Below, piece after piece: positions 8,895 through 20,265 of a stretch of 29,989 nt of DNA. The position numbers and the translations under genes are program-made. The DNA lies in contig NWUY0300009083.1 in NCBI GenBank assembly GCA_004151065.3, positions 67,228-97,216 of the forward strand, written 5' to 3'. Every line of letters begins with the position of its first letter. The stretch's first letter is position 1. A model generated the notes under the pieces. The model did no database searches and was not told the origin of the DNA. It saw nothing but the letters and a program-made list of their open reading frames with translations. The DNA comes from Larix sibirica (taxonomy: Eukaryota > Streptophyta > Pinopsida > Pinales > Pinaceae).

Positions 8895-10168
8895 TCAAGT
8901 TGTTGTGTATATAAAGGAATGTCCCTCCCTTAATATCACCTACAAATGTGGATTAGAAAATATCTGTTGGATGAAAGAATCTTTTGAATATGGTTTATGA
9001 TATAATTGTATATGGTGTCCATTTGTAAGCAGAGGAGTACGACCTTCATCTATGGTGACAATTTTGACAATGCCATTGTTGAATACTGTGTCTACCTCAT
9101 ACAGACCTAGCCACCTAGTTTAGAGTTTAACTTTAAAATCCTTGAATATGGAATCATACAATAGAGCACAGTATCCCAGCTAGAACAACTTTTTATTAAT
9201 AATTTTATCGTGCCACTGAGCATGCTGGTGTTGAACAATATCAGTGTGTTGCAGTGCCACTAATCGCATTTCATCCAAATCATTGAGTTGTTCCAACTTG
9301 TTCTTTTGAGCTTCTGTCAGATCTAATCCAACTTCTATAGTTGTTATGAGTGTACTGATTTCAAATTCAATTGGAAATATTGGATTATTACCATATACCA
9401 GATCAAATGTAGAGAAAACTATGGTGCTTCACCAATTCATCATGTATGCCCATAAATCTTCCAACAATCTATCAGCCCAATATTTGAAATAGCTAGCCAC
9501 AACTTTTGTAAGAATGTTTTCCAATACTTTATTGATACCCTCCACCTGTCCATTGGCTTGTGGGTGGTATGGTGAGGTGATGCGGTGCTGGATCTTATAT
9601 TTTGAAAGCATCTGCTCAATCTTGTTCTTAGTGAATTGATTCCTCTGTCCGTAACTACCTCTCTTGGAATTCCATATCAGACAAAAAATTCCTCGAACAA
9701 AAAATCCATGACAACCTATTATGTTGCATTGGCAATGGCCTTTGCTTCAACCCACTTAGTCACATAATCTGCACAAACTAGAATATATGATTTATGGTGG
9801 GATGGAGGGTTAAATGGGATGACAAAGTCAAGAGCCCATTTTTTAGAGGGCTATATGACTACCTGAACTTGTAACTGCATCTCATATGATTGAATGGGTT
9901 TACCCATTCTCTGGAAACTATCACACATCTGCACATATTCCTTTGTGTCATGAAAAATAATAGGCCAATAATAGCCCATACGCAAAGCTTTGTGGCCGAT
10001 GCTTCTATCAACAAAATGGTCCCCACAGGGCTCATCATGAGAGACCATCAAAACATCGGGAATTTCATCTTTGCAAATGCATCTTCGGATAATCTGATCA
10101 GGTCCTGTATAAAAAAGGAAACCATTCACCCACTGAAGTACCTTGCACTCTATTGGATAATTCATCAT
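8895..10168 (-). pseudogene. Integrase of element 1
   Basis: Inserts cDNA into the host chromosome. The zinc-binding N-domain reads SHDEPCGDHFVDRSIGH, then GYYWPIIF and VQMCDSFQRMGKP, where the last zinc cysteine has become F. The core has D in LDFV (9827-9829), D in VTDRG near 9640, and E in HPQANGQVEG (within 9429-9611), so all three catalytic acids are recognisable. The C-terminal part reads TRWLGLYEVDTVF and LYHKPYSKDSFIQQ, ending near TGA at 8895 after a TAG at 8940. At least one frameshift lies between the second D and E. No chromodomain follows, unlike the fragment at 2735-3016. Confidence 0.85.
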
Positions 10169-10761
10169 CGCTCTCTAGGAGAAAGAGGGTCAGGTAACTT
10201 TACTACAACAAGAAAATCAACAATATCTGTGTACCAAGGTGTATGGAAAGAGATTGAAAATAAATGTTCATATGGAAAGTCATCTTCCACAGGAGAATCG
10301 TCCCTCTTCATAAAAAACCTAGACAAGAAATATGCTACTAAGTTATCTTTACCAAGCTTGTCAACAATTGTAATATTAAATTCCTATAGAAGTAACATCC
10401 ATCTAGTGACTCGAGCGTTTGTGATAGGTTTGTTATCAAGATACCCGATTTCTAAATGATGTGTGTGGATAAAAGTGGGATAAATTGTGATACAATGCCG
10501 AAACTTGTTGACTGAGAACACCATCGCCAAAAAATCCTTTTCTACAAGTATATAATTTAATTATGTCGGAGTTAAATTTTTACTAGCATAGTAAATGACA
10601 TATGGTTTCTTGTCTTCTTCCTAACCTAATAGCACCCCAACAAGTGTGTCTAATGCATTTGAAGCAATGGGAAATGGAAAGCTCCATTATAGTCCTAGTA
10701 AAACAAGGGATGTGGACAGCAATCCTTTCAATTTCCCAAAATCTACATCGCATTTATTAGC
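10169..10761 (-). pseudogene. RNase H domain of element 1
   Basis: Removes the RNA template during reverse transcription. The minus strand shows a tract like KPYVIYYASKNLTP near 10600, FRHCITIYPTFIHTHHLEI near 10480, ITNARVTRWMLLL near 10410, and DKLGKDNLVAYFLSRF near 10340. These match the RT-linked RNase H of Ty3/gypsy pol. The catalytic aspartate usually found in FIHTDH reads H here, and VADFLSR reads VAYFLSR. Stops occur between these blocks. Confidence 0.75.
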
Positions 10762-12130
10762 CTAACAAAAGTCTACATCTTTCATTAACAAAGCAAACAA
10801 AGTAGAAGCAATTTTCGAATAATTATCCATGAAGCGATGGTAGTAACCGGTCTTACCCAGAAAAATATGTACCTCTTTCTGTGTCTTTAGTGGAGGCATA
10901 TCAAATATTAATTTAAATTTCTGTGGGTCGACCTGAATACCTGCAGTGGAAAGAAAATGTCCCAACACAATCCCTTTTATCATTAACATATGGCACTTTT
11001 TTGTGCTTAGTGAAAGTTTTACTTGTTTGCAACGCTTGAGTACTTTTTCAAGGTTAGACAATGCTTCTTCAAAAGCAGTTTCATATGGTGTGAAATAATC
11101 CATGAAAATATCAACACTATCATTAACCAAATCTGATAAAATGCCCAAAATGGCCATCTGAAAGGTGGCAGGTGCATTGCAGAAACCGAATGGGAGAACA
11201 CGATATGCTAACTTACCCCATGGAAAGGGAAAAGTAGTCTTATCTTGATCTTTAGGTGCTCTCTAGATTTGGTTATACCACTGAACCATCGAGAAAGGGA
11301 AATAATTTCTTCCCCGAGAGAGTGTCGAGCACTTGGTCTATGAAGGGAAGTGGGAAATGATCTTTTTATGTGGCTTTATTCAATTCTCTATAATCTACAT
11401 AAATCCACCATTTTCCATTCTTCTTGGGAACTATGACAAGAGGTGATACCCATTCACTATCAGATATAGGATATATAAGATTAACACGGAAAAGATTATG
11501 GAGTTCTTTTTTAACAATATCTCATAATGCAAGGTCCATCCTCCTTTGTGGTTGTTTACTTGGGATGCAGTCTTTTTTTATATAGATGTGGTGTGTAAAG
11601 AGATCAGGGTGCACACCCTTCGTATCTCTATAATCGCATGAAAAATCCGTCTTTTCATATTTTAAAACTTGTAGCAACTGGTCTCTTTACAATGGAGTCA
11701 TATTCGGGTTTATATTTAACATTTTTCCAGGCTCAATTTCGATAGGAATACTACCATGAATTTTTGTTGTCGGAATTTCCTCTTCATCTTTTGGTTCTTG
11801 TTTGATATTATCCTCTGTATCATCCTCTAATGTGTTATGTATCAGTTGATATGCAGGGTGGGAGATAGAGGATGGGTTACTGATAAAAATTGAAATAACA
11901 TCATCCCTCGTTTCATCCCTAAAAGTTAGGGCTTTATTAATGGTGAGGATGAGATACACAATTTCATTTTCAATTTCGAAATCAACCCATGCATAATATT
12001 CACAAGTTGCACTAGCCCTTGCTGGATGGTAGAGGTTTATATTATTTTTAGAATCCCCGTGGTAAATAGTCATATTTCCTAATCCGTAGTTATTGTAGGC
12101 ATCTATTGTTTCTATCCACAATATTCCCAA
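10762..12130 (-). pseudogene. Reverse transcriptase and upstream linker of element 1
   Basis: Copies element RNA to cDNA. The linker (11687-12130) is acidic, with LEDDTEDNIKQEPKDEEEI, and ends in NPNMTPL before the RT. RT block 1 reads YVDYRELNKAT, followed by a stop (11366-11368) where element 2 has Q of TQKDHFPLPF. The block around the first catalytic D is frameshifted near 11270. The YxDD-type box reads IFMDYF: the second aspartate codon at 11095-11097 is now Tyr, whereas element 2 retains FMDDF. The thumb follows, with LSLSTKKCHMLMIKGIVLGH. The enzyme is dead by several lesions. Confidence 0.85.
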
Positions 12131-12163
12131 GATTAAGGGGTGGATTTCTAAATGAGTTTTTGT

Positions 12164-12523
12164 CTACAGAACAAGAAAATCAACTAGATATTCCCAATGG
12201 TCTACTGAGATGCTAACTTCATCTACTATCCCCTCTGGCCTAGTAGTATATCTATCTACTAATTCTAGGATAGTAGGGGTCAGTCTCATATTTGAAAGGT
12301 TTAGTGTCTCCTGGGCCTCCTTTGTCATTATGCTGATAGCTGCGGCAAGGTCAACTAAGGTATTAGGAAAAAAATTCCCTTGAATTTGGATAGTAATGGT
12401 CGGGTTTCCAGGATCATCATATTTAATAGGTGTGATATTCCCTAAAATAAGGTCGGATAACTTCCCTAATACATGAATAGTTAGTGGGTCCTTAAGTTTC
12501 CTTCTCGGTTTCCTAAGGCACAA
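12164..12523 (-). pseudogene. Aspartic protease (retropepsin-like) of element 1
   Basis: Cleaves the Gag-Pol precursor. The frame is open for 119 codons. It reads RKPRRKLKDPLTIHVLGKL, then ITIQIQGNFFPNTLVDLAA with the catalytic Asp at 12350-12352, then ILELVDRYTTRPEGIVDEV, the ADR-like and flap-following blocks of plant gypsy proteases. The active site is D-L-A here; element 2 has D-L-G, the usual form in this group. The frame joins gag upstream and the RT linker downstream with short interruptions. Confidence 0.8.
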
Positions 12524-14823
12524 CTCCCTAACCGTTTTAGCATAAATCGAAACATCCCGGATTGCCTATAACAAAGGTATTTTAACACAAATTCTGGAGT
12601 TCTCCCAAAAGGTTGAACTCAGGTTATGGGGGTATCCTTGTTATTGCCAGTATTTCTAGATATGGAGGGGTAACAATTTGGGATTGAGTTGAACTAGTAA
12701 CAATTGTTGTTAGTCCCGGGGTTGTGACTTGTTCAAGATCCATGTCCTTCTCCTGTGGTTGATTTGTTTTAGGAGATGAGGGTTCTTCCTCCATAATTAT
12801 TGGTGGATTCTCAGGTTGAACCATCCTTCCAAACATTAAATGAATGTTGTTTCATTGTAAAGGACTAATACTATAGTTTGGAAATGTAGTTGTTTTAGCT
12901 TGCTGAAGTGTCTTATTAGTCGAGTTGGGGTTTGCTTGTACATGAAGCTGGGGTTGAATTATAGGGGAATTCATCTAAGTATTCATAGGCATATTCATAG
13001 GAAGTTGCAGCTATGTCTGAACAACTACCGATGCTGGTAAATTTTGAGGTAATATAGGTTGTGGAAACGATAATTGTTGTGTAGGGAAAGTGTTGTTTCG
13101 CCGGTTTTGAGACCATGATGGGTTCTGGCTTGGTTGATCTTGCCAAGGTACCCAAGGAGAAGGATATTGAAATTGTTGCGAATTTTTCCAATGCTTGGTA
13201 GGGAATTGTGATTGTTGAGATGCATATTGGTTTTGCGGGTGCTGAGACATATATTGATTTTTCCAATTATTGCAACATGCAGATGAGTCTTGATTCATAC
13301 TTGGAGGTTGATTTTTCCATGGCTTATTTTGTCCTAGAAAGTATGATGGATCGACTTCCTTACTAGTATTTTGGTACATCGCCTTAATGATGGTATTAAT
13401 GGACATTATTTCATTGGATGGTCCTTGTTGCAGATTTCACATAAATCCACAACATTGATAGGACACTCCTTAGCTGGGTGCTTTTGTTTGCATCTTGGAC
13501 AGAAAACGACCAATAAATTATCTTATTAAAATTGTCTCTACCTTGTCTGAAATACATCTAGCTATGATGATAAGATCTCGAGAATGTCTGTTTTGAAATC
13601 TTCCAATATGATTCCTATCTCTGTCTGAGTTTCTTTACCTTTAGTTGTCTTGGCCACCCTGGTAGGAAGATATCTAATTTCTATCTTGTTTCTAGAATGT
13701 CCTCGAGAACATCTCATACACTAGTCACAAATGGTCTCATAGATTTCCTTACAGATATCTCCTTTTCCCATTACGTTCAGCATGTAAAGCGACTCATCCC
13801 TCATTCCTCGGATCAAAATTGTCTTCAAGACTTCATTCCCTAGTGTAACATGTGGAGATATTTGCAGATTGTATTGGAAACGTTTTACTTAGTCCTCCAA
13901 ATTCACGTCTTCTTTTTGAGCCATCTTGAAAATTTCTTCTCTAAGGTCTCAGGATATGCAATATTCTTGATTTTTTCAAGAAAGGAATTATTCGTTTCAT
14001 CCCACATTGTTATAGATCCAATACCCAATACCATAAACCATCTCAAGGCCGCCCCTTTCAAAGTGTCAGGGAATAGTTTGAGTTTCTGCAGATCAGTAAT
14101 GTTGTCGTAGCTTCTGGATAATACATCAAACTTGAACAAAAATCCGTCTGGATCCTTAGTGGTTATCCCGTGGAAATTTGGGAGAGTGGAAAACGAAATA
14201 TGTTTCATTGGTGCTATTCCTAGAGTATCGTCAATGGGGAATTGAATGGTAGATCTAGCAGTAGCCATCGTTAGTGGATTTGTGTCTTCCCACAATTTCC
14301 AGTATCCCTTAGGGATTTAAAAATCAATAGGAACCCGTTCAAATGGAAGAGAGTCTTCCATATTTGGTGCATAGTTATTGACTTCACTTCCATGATACAT
14401 AGGGGTGGATTCAGGAACTATTACAATCTGATGTTCAATTGTGGCCCCCTCTATCTCTTTGTGTCTTTCGAGTGGTATGTGAGGCCTTGGTTCTGCTGGA
14501 GGTAAATGGGGCTCATGTACCACTATTATAACTTGTGAGCTTAACCCCCTTTGTGGACTCAAATCCACTATCTCACTTTGTAATTATGGAAGATCATGAA
14601 ACTAACCTTCTATAGTATCAGTCGACCCATTTTGTGTGGAGTGTCGACGACTGGGACCTATTTGAGGCATTGTTGCATTGCGTGATGCAGATTCTTATTC
14701 ATCCTTTTTGGCAATTTCCTGAATGTAATTTTTTCTCCCCCGGTCCTTGCATTCCGCTCTACCTACAATTTTATTAGTATATGGTGGTATACCTCTATGC
14801 CTAGGATTTGTTCCTCTATTCAT
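12524..14823 (-). pseudogene. Gag of element 1
   Basis: Forms the particle that packages element RNA. ATG at 14823-14821 starts MNRGTNPRHRGIPPYTNKI; stops follow early. The capsid-type core (13903-14295) reads ISFSTLPNFHGITTKDPDGF, then KLKLFPDTLKGAALRWFMVL, the Retrotrans_gag signature. A zinc knuckle CPRCKQKHPAKEC (13463-13501; C-x2-C-x3-H-x4-C) is intact. An Asn/Gln/Trp/Pro-rich tail (13011-13406) and a Pro/Ser/Thr-rich linker (12624-12836) lead to the protease. Several stops (for example TAA at the end of the 14317-14568 piece) and frameshifts inactivate it. Confidence 0.85.
13463..13501 (-). other. Gag CCHC zinc knuckle, intact (element 1)
   Basis: CPRCKQKHPAKEC: three Cys and one His in C-x2-C-x3-H-x4-C spacing, the RNA-binding nucleocapsid motif. 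Confidence 0.8.
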
Positions 14824-15034
14824 TCATTCCATATGCTACTTTACTCACACAAAAACTTAAAGAAAAAACTTCAGTTCATATGAGATGAGAGTCTACTATG
14901 GATGATCCCCATGCAAGGAATCGACGATAGATCCATAGGTTCTTACATCTTGTATTTATATCTCAGGTCTCAGCAAAACCGAATGCACCTAGAAAAAGAA
15001 ACAATGCAAGTTGAAATTTCACACCTTTGTAACC
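14824..15034 (-). other. 5' leader of element 1
   Basis: Untranslated stretch between the primer-binding site and the gag ATG. A plus-strand frame at 14902-15210 crosses into LTR B and has no support. Confidence 0.6.
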
Positions 15035-15052
15035 TCCCTAGAAACGACGCCA
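15035..15052 (-). promoter_or_regulatory. Primer-binding site of element 1 (tRNA-Asp type)
   Basis: The minus strand reads TGGCGTCGTTTCTAGGGA three bases after LTR B. It matches the complement of the plant tRNA-Asp 3' end at 14 of 18 bases (tRNA end from memory). Decayed relative to element 2. Confidence 0.65.
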
Positions 15053-15716
15053 AAATGTTGGGGCTAATATTGGTGTATTATAATCACCAAACTAGCACGC
15101 ACACATTAATTCTCAATCCAATAATGTTAACTTTCAAGCCTATGTGCAAATCATATGCAGATGGAAATGTTCTCCAATGCTGTAAGGAAAACCATATGCA
15201 GCGCAACTAAAGTAGAATCAATTTACTCAATCTAGAAGTACTCATTCATAAAATAAGAACTCAAGAACTCAACAATAGTCTGTTCTGAAATATTTATAAA
15301 TGATAACACTGAAACCACTCTTAGATATTAAAAAGCATTCTATAATCATCAACACAACTTGAATCAAGAAAGTCTCTAACCATAATACTCAATTGATGAC
15401 ACTCCACTCTCAAGAAACTTCAGCTATAGGAATGAAGTTACAGTCTACAAAAAACCAGTTCTTAATTGCCAAAATCGTATAACAACAAGCTCATTAAAAA
15501 GGTAACAACTAAAATTAATCGTCCAATCTTAAAGAACAATGCTCCTATAAAATCAGGAATTCCATTTAACTAAGGAATATTAATTAATATTTTCTACAAT
15601 CAGAGTGAAAGAAATAAAAGAGGATAAACAAACATCACACGTTTATTATTATTCACCAAGAAACCTTGAAATACCAATTTTGAAATCAATCAATGTAGTA
15701 GTGAAAAGATCAATGA

Positions 15717-15739
15717 ACACACACACACACACACACACA
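15717..15739. repeat. (CA)n microsatellite in LTR B
   Basis: Uninterrupted AC/CA run of 23 bases at the same LTR position as 27604-27628. Confidence 0.9.
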
Positions 15740-15979
15740 ATTTAGCTATTCTAGAAAGCAATTAATAAATCAAGTAGCTCCTGGCCATGGAAGGCTGACC
15801 TTCCTTCTCTCACCAGGGTTGCTACACATAGTTAAAGACTTAGAAAATCAAAAGAGCATTAATATTATAAGAGAAATGGTCAAATTATAGATCGTAACAC
15901 TATTATTCCTACACTCCTTCTTTTCCCAAGTCTTAATCCTCTGTTCCAAATCCACCCTGTGAACCTCATGATACATCTT

Positions 15980-15985
15980 TTTATT
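15980..15985 (-). terminator. Poly(A) signal AATAAA in LTR B
   Basis: Conserved with 4120-4125 and 27869-27874. LTR B is the 3' LTR of element 2. Confidence 0.45.
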
Positions 15986-16022
15986 ATCACTCAAGTAACA
16001 GCTCCCCTGAATGCAAATAATT

Positions 16023-16058
16023 GAACACATTGAGAATCAGAGATTCTCAAGGTTGTTC
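16023..16058 (-). promoter_or_regulatory. Palindrome in LTR B, predicted transcript hairpin
   Basis: The arms TTGAGAATC and GATTCTCAA around AGA pair perfectly. Outer bases GAACA and TGTTC extend the stem, with one mismatch and a bulged base. It lies between the TATA-like site and the poly(A) signal, so it would sit near the 5' end of the RNA. Confidence 0.6.
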
Positions 16059-16111
16059 ATTCAATTTATAACCGATATCTATTACTTACTAAATTGTTGT
16101 TACAACCCGTT

Positions 16112-16123
16112 TATAAAAATATA
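16112..16123 (-). promoter_or_regulatory. TATA-like site of LTR B
   Basis: Same 12-mer and same relative position as in LTRs A and C; upstream of the palindrome and AATAAA in the minus-strand direction. Confidence 0.45.
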
Positions 16124-16602
16124 CATGGTATTTCCTAAATGTTGGATCTTTCAGATCCTCGAATAACCACATGTTGTTGTGTTGGCATTTGTATAACTCA
16201 TACTTTAGCATCAATCAAAGACCAAATGCTCAAGTGTCAACATGGAGACAATGTTGTATGAGAATAAGTAGCAACATCGTAGGTAACAACAACCCAAAAA
16301 TAGTTTGTACTTTGGTACATGGGGAAGTAACCACATCAAATGCTTAATACACGATCAACCTATTCCTGCCATGTTCACACAAGTTCATGAATCGTCCGCT
16401 TAATAATCCAACTTAAGCACAAAAAGCACTGTAAATCATTACATTATAAGTCAAAACAATACAAGTAATTAGAGAGGTTGTACCTTGAGTTTAGGACTTC
16501 AATTAGGAGCAAGATAGTATCAAAAGAGGTAAGAATGAACTTAAAGGAGTCCAAAACAGGGTAAAAAAGTGGTAAAAAAGGTGACAATTCATGGGCCCAA
16601 CA

Positions 16603-16617
16603 TCTCCCTTGAACTTA
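16603..16617 (-). promoter_or_regulatory. Decayed 3' polypurine tract of element 2
   Basis: The minus strand reads TAAGTTCAAGGGAGA before LTR B, at the position of the G-run in element 1. Pyrimidines now interrupt the run. Confidence 0.6.
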
Positions 16618-16621
16618 TCAT

Positions 16622-16641
16622 GATGCATGCCCACATGCATC
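16622..16641. repeat. GATGCAT...ATGCATC inverted repeat by the 3' tract, element 2
   Basis: Identical arms to 4747-4766 but a different loop (GCCCAC). Confidence 0.5.
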
Positions 16642-18581
16642 CCACATAATATCTAGGTTAACCTCAAAAAAGGATTCATGTAGGTAACTAAGTTGGTATG
16701 TGTCATGTGTATCTTCTGTAGAATCCCTGAACCCTACTGAAATCATCACCTCACTTCCCCATAATTGTTCAGGTGCAACCAAATCATACAGAGGCCTATA
16801 TTTCTCATCTGAAAACCAAATAAGAGGTAAGTGTAACCTCAAACCAATCCATCTTGTACCTCTTTGCTAAATGCACTGTATATATCATTTAATCTTCCCA
16901 TATCCCTATTGAAATTAGGGAACCCAAAAGAGTCCCTAGCCCTGATTGCTATAGAGGACAAATGCCACCTCTTTTTACTATCCCCAAGGCATCAAAGGAA
17001 ATGTCATTAATACACTGCACACAATGGGGGAGAACCTGTTAATGAATAGAAACAACCCTTCTGGATGCTTTAGGGGATCTATAAAATGGAGCTTGATCTA
17101 GGTTAAATTTTGCTACATTGGAAGGCTATGCCCTTATAACTAGCTCACATGTAGACTGTTTAGACTCCAACTTGTCTTGTGCCACCCTCCACCTAATTTG
17201 ATTCATCATATAAGATAAAAGTACTCTTCATTGTAAGTCCCCAATGAAGGGTACTCGATTGAAGTCTCACTCTAGGGGTAAAATGAGATTCTGCAACTAA
17301 AATTCACACAAGGAATGTTGGGTGACTACATACACTTGAGAGAAGACCCACCAAAAATCCTTAACATCAATAATTAGAGGAATTTCACCCTTAAATATGG
17401 TAGTCAACTGAGAAATAAGGAACTATTCCTTTAAAAACAGAGCATGCATAAGAGATGGTGCTCTGCAAGCCAACAAATCACTAACTAGTGTTTGTATAAC
17501 ATTCTTCTCCTCTTGCCATTTCTTAATCATTTCCTGAGCCGTCCTTAGATTCCTTTTATCTACTTCCAAGGATATTTCATTTTCTATATAAAGGGAAATA
17601 TCTTCCCATCTTCCTCTTTCCAAGGCCTAAGTAGTTTGTGTGTTTTCTGCCAAGGACAACACACCTTCCTGAAATGAATCTGCTACTGCTTTCAACTTGT
17701 CCCTTTCATCTTATAGTAACCAAGGGGAAAATAAATTAGTCTAGGTAAAAAAATTTCACTTCTTCCCTCTTCCTTTCTTGTACCCTGCTTCATTCAGGAT
17801 GTCTTCTTATACTGAGGCTTGTTCTGTCTTGTCTCTGTCATCCTTATTTTTCTCTCCCAAAGGAACAAGTTTCTTCTAAAAAATTAGAGCTGCACGAGCA
17901 AGGGAATCCAAGCCTGGGGCATGAGTTAATTTCTTCATATTTTTCCGCAATTATCTGATTCGTTGCCTTAATTTCTGGTTTTTCCTAGTCAATATTGCAA
18001 TCTGCTTAACTAAAGAAGGGGGTTTCCTTTTTTTTACCTTTTGCACTAGGCTCCCCTTTTTCACTTTTTACCCTAGCTAGGTCAAATTCAACCACATTAG
18101 GCTTCTCTGTGTCCCCTCTTTCTTTTGATGTTACTCCAATATTCGAGCATGTAGCCCCATCTCCCACCTTATTCTTACCAGGTTCTTGTGGAGATGGATT
18201 TATATCTTCCATGACAAATTACGGAGGGGAGAAAAGGGTTTCCTCACCAAGTTCAGTAGTTTCCATCTTGATTTTAATGCCATTGTCTGGTTCTTGTGGG
18301 ACAAACATTGTTCTCCCTTTGACTATTACTTCCGCCATTTTCTGTGTAGAAGCCCCCGAGTCTTCTCCCCTTGAATCTATGCTTGGTTCTTATGGGGAAG
18401 GTGCGACATTTTTATTGATAGGTTTTGGGGGTATGATTGCAGGTTCCTTTTCCTTATTAACCCTTGTTTCATGATGAATTTATTCCATTCTTCCCTCTTC
18501 TTCGGTCAATTCCCGCATAAAAGCTCTAGGGGTGATGATAGGTGGTTCCAATATGGGTGATTCTAGGCCCATCGACCTAGT

Positions 18582-18641
18582 CCTGCGTCTAGGAAAAAAT
18601 GCCACAAATTTTGTCGTTCGCTTCTTCCTTCCTCGTGGTCT
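18582..18641 (-). other. Basic cluster in the 3' frame of element 2
   Basis: A 20-residue Arg/Lys-rich stretch in the open piece 18480-18746. Element 1 has the same region near 6700 with frameshifts. Confidence 0.55.
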
Positions 18642-19842
18642 GGGAGGCATTACTATTTGATCCTCTTGAATAACACACTGTGACCAATTCTCTTGAAGAG
18701 GGTCTTTTTTGACAATCTCCACATCGCTCTCTGAAAGAGCCAACACAACATAATCCCATTCTTCTCAGTCACCCCTTTCTCAGTCACCACTTTAGGATCA
18801 TCATCCTGATCAACTCCCTCCGTCTCATTTGTAGTTCTTGTTTCAATTTCCTCTGGCTATTCTTCTTGCTTCATTTCTTTGTCCACCTGTGGGTCAGCCT
18901 CTAGCTATTTGTACCTATCTCATTTCTTCGCCCCCCCCTTGGCTTTGCTTGTTCTTCCTCATGTGATTGTTCCCCGTTAACTTGTCCCTATAAGCCTAAA
19001 AATTGGACCCAATATGACTGAGCGTCTTCAAGGGAATCCAAAATAAGAAGCTTCACTAGCCCATGGTGCTCCAGTGCTGCTAGAGGGTGTTTGGCACCTT
19101 TTGCAGCCCGTGCCATTACTTGTAACGATCCCAAAATGTAATACGAGACATTTAAATGTCCACCATGCCTGATATGAGTAATCAATTTGAGATGGTAAGA
19201 AAAAATTACCTGGAATATTCCCTCGCAAGTGAATTATTTTTGAATGTATAGGTTGACTTCTCTCCAAATGTCAGGCAATGAACTTTAGGCATAACCATTC
19301 CCCTTCCTTTGCAATACTTCTTTGTCCCTGTAGAATTCTTTCTCCGCCTATACCAACAATGTCATCCTGTTGAACCATCGTTCTCCTTCTAGGGGCAGGC
19401 CCGTTACTCTTGCTATGCTCTCTTCTGTAACCAGAACCTCCATCCCTCAAACTATGGATTTTTCCACATCTAGGATATGAGCAAACTACAACGTCAATTC
19501 CTCATCAAACCCCTACAGTTTCTCAAAGTATGCAGCCCAACCGACATTTTGGAACAATTGGTACATGTCCCTTTTTCAACCGAATTTGTTTTGGATCTTA
19601 TGGTTCATGGCCCCCATCTTCGACTGTCTATTGGATTATTGCTTAGATTAGGAGACTGTATCAAATCTTCGTTATAGGTATAAGTTTCACCTCTTATGCA
19701 GGAATGGAAAGGTGGTGAATCTTTTTAATGTAAATTGGGTAAGTTTCCTCTTTTCGGTTTACCGAGTATGGCCCATGAAAGGTTAATTACACAAGCTGAA
19801 TGGCCTATGTGGTATGAGAGGGTTATATTTCAGGAATGACAC

Positions 19843-19855
19843 ACCCCCCCAACTT
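19843..19855 (-). promoter_or_regulatory. Internal polypurine-tract-like site, element 2
   Basis: The minus strand reads AAGTTGGGGGGGT, at the same place as 7939-7950. It is better preserved than element 2's own 3' tract at 16603-16617. Confidence 0.45.
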
Positions 19856-20265
19856 AATTACATTGGGTGTCCTCATCCAATCACCGCTAAGGTGCCATCC
19901 CCCCTTGTACTGCATTGAATTAAGAAATAATTAAACGTTAAAGTGATCCGTACTTGAGTTAAGTTACACAATCGTGATGGCCAATGGAGCATGTGAAAAC
20001 ATGATATCCTTTAATCATGTTGTCAGATGTGGACAAATCCACTGGAGGTAGCAGTGGCGCATGTAAGACCATAATTGTTGAATTGAACGGTGCAAACTAA
20101 ATTTGGCAGAAGTGAACTCAAGTGCGGGTACTTACATTTTTATTGCTACGTGACGTTATTTTCCCTTATGAATATATTGCTTGATTGTGTTGTTACTTAT
20201 ATAAGTAACAACAATTGATCAAGCAAATGAAAGTTTTAAGGTGTAACAATCCCGTCACTTGAAAA

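Larger units (their letters stand above)
3198..16602 (-). mobile_element. Element 1 (left copy), Athila/Tat-like Ty3/gypsy
   Basis: Minus-strand order: 5' LTR (B), tRNA-Asp-type primer site, gag, protease, RT, RNase H, integrase, spacer with minisatellite, 3' reading frame, polypurine tract, 3' LTR (A). The protease-RT-RNase H-integrase order defines Ty3/gypsy. The tRNA-Asp primer, the FMDxF-type RT motif and a long frame after pol suggest the Athila/Tat group; this assignment is by recall of motifs, not by a tree. Total length is about 13.4 kb. It is inactive: there are multiple stops and frameshifts, and the RT aspartate pair is broken. Confidence 0.85.
15056..16602 (-). repeat. LTR B (shared middle LTR), 1547 bp
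   Basis: Starts TGTTGGGGCTAATATTGG and ends GGGCCCAACA. On its left side (minus-strand downstream) lies the tRNA-Asp-like primer site of element 1; on its right side lies the decayed polypurine tract of element 2, so it serves both. It carries a 23-base (CA)n run at 15717-15739, a palindrome at 16023-16058, a TATA-like site at 16112-16123 and AATAAA at 15980-15985. Confidence 0.92.
16618..19776 (-). pseudogene. 3' reading frame of element 2, unknown function
   Basis: Second copy of the post-pol frame. It preserves some parts better than element 1. The block with GSLQVMARAAKGAKHPLAAL lies near 19100. A strongly basic cluster, RPRGRKKRTTKFVAFFPRRR (18582-18641), could be a nuclear-localisation or nucleic-acid-binding tract. 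A Lys/Glu-rich coiled-coil-like piece, KRNLRTAQEMIKKWQEEKN, lies within 17423-17623, and the C-terminus reads KYRPLYDLVAPEQLWGSEV, then HESFFEVNLDIMWDACGHAS before TGA at 16618. The start near 19776 is inferred from element 1. Many stops and shifts; no known enzyme motif and no clear membrane anchor. Confidence 0.55.

Noticed and set aside
9890-10459. 189-codon plus-strand frame, the longest open frame in the window
   Set aside because: It lies opposite the integrase and RNase H of element 1, has no recognisable domain, and its counterpart in element 2 is broken.
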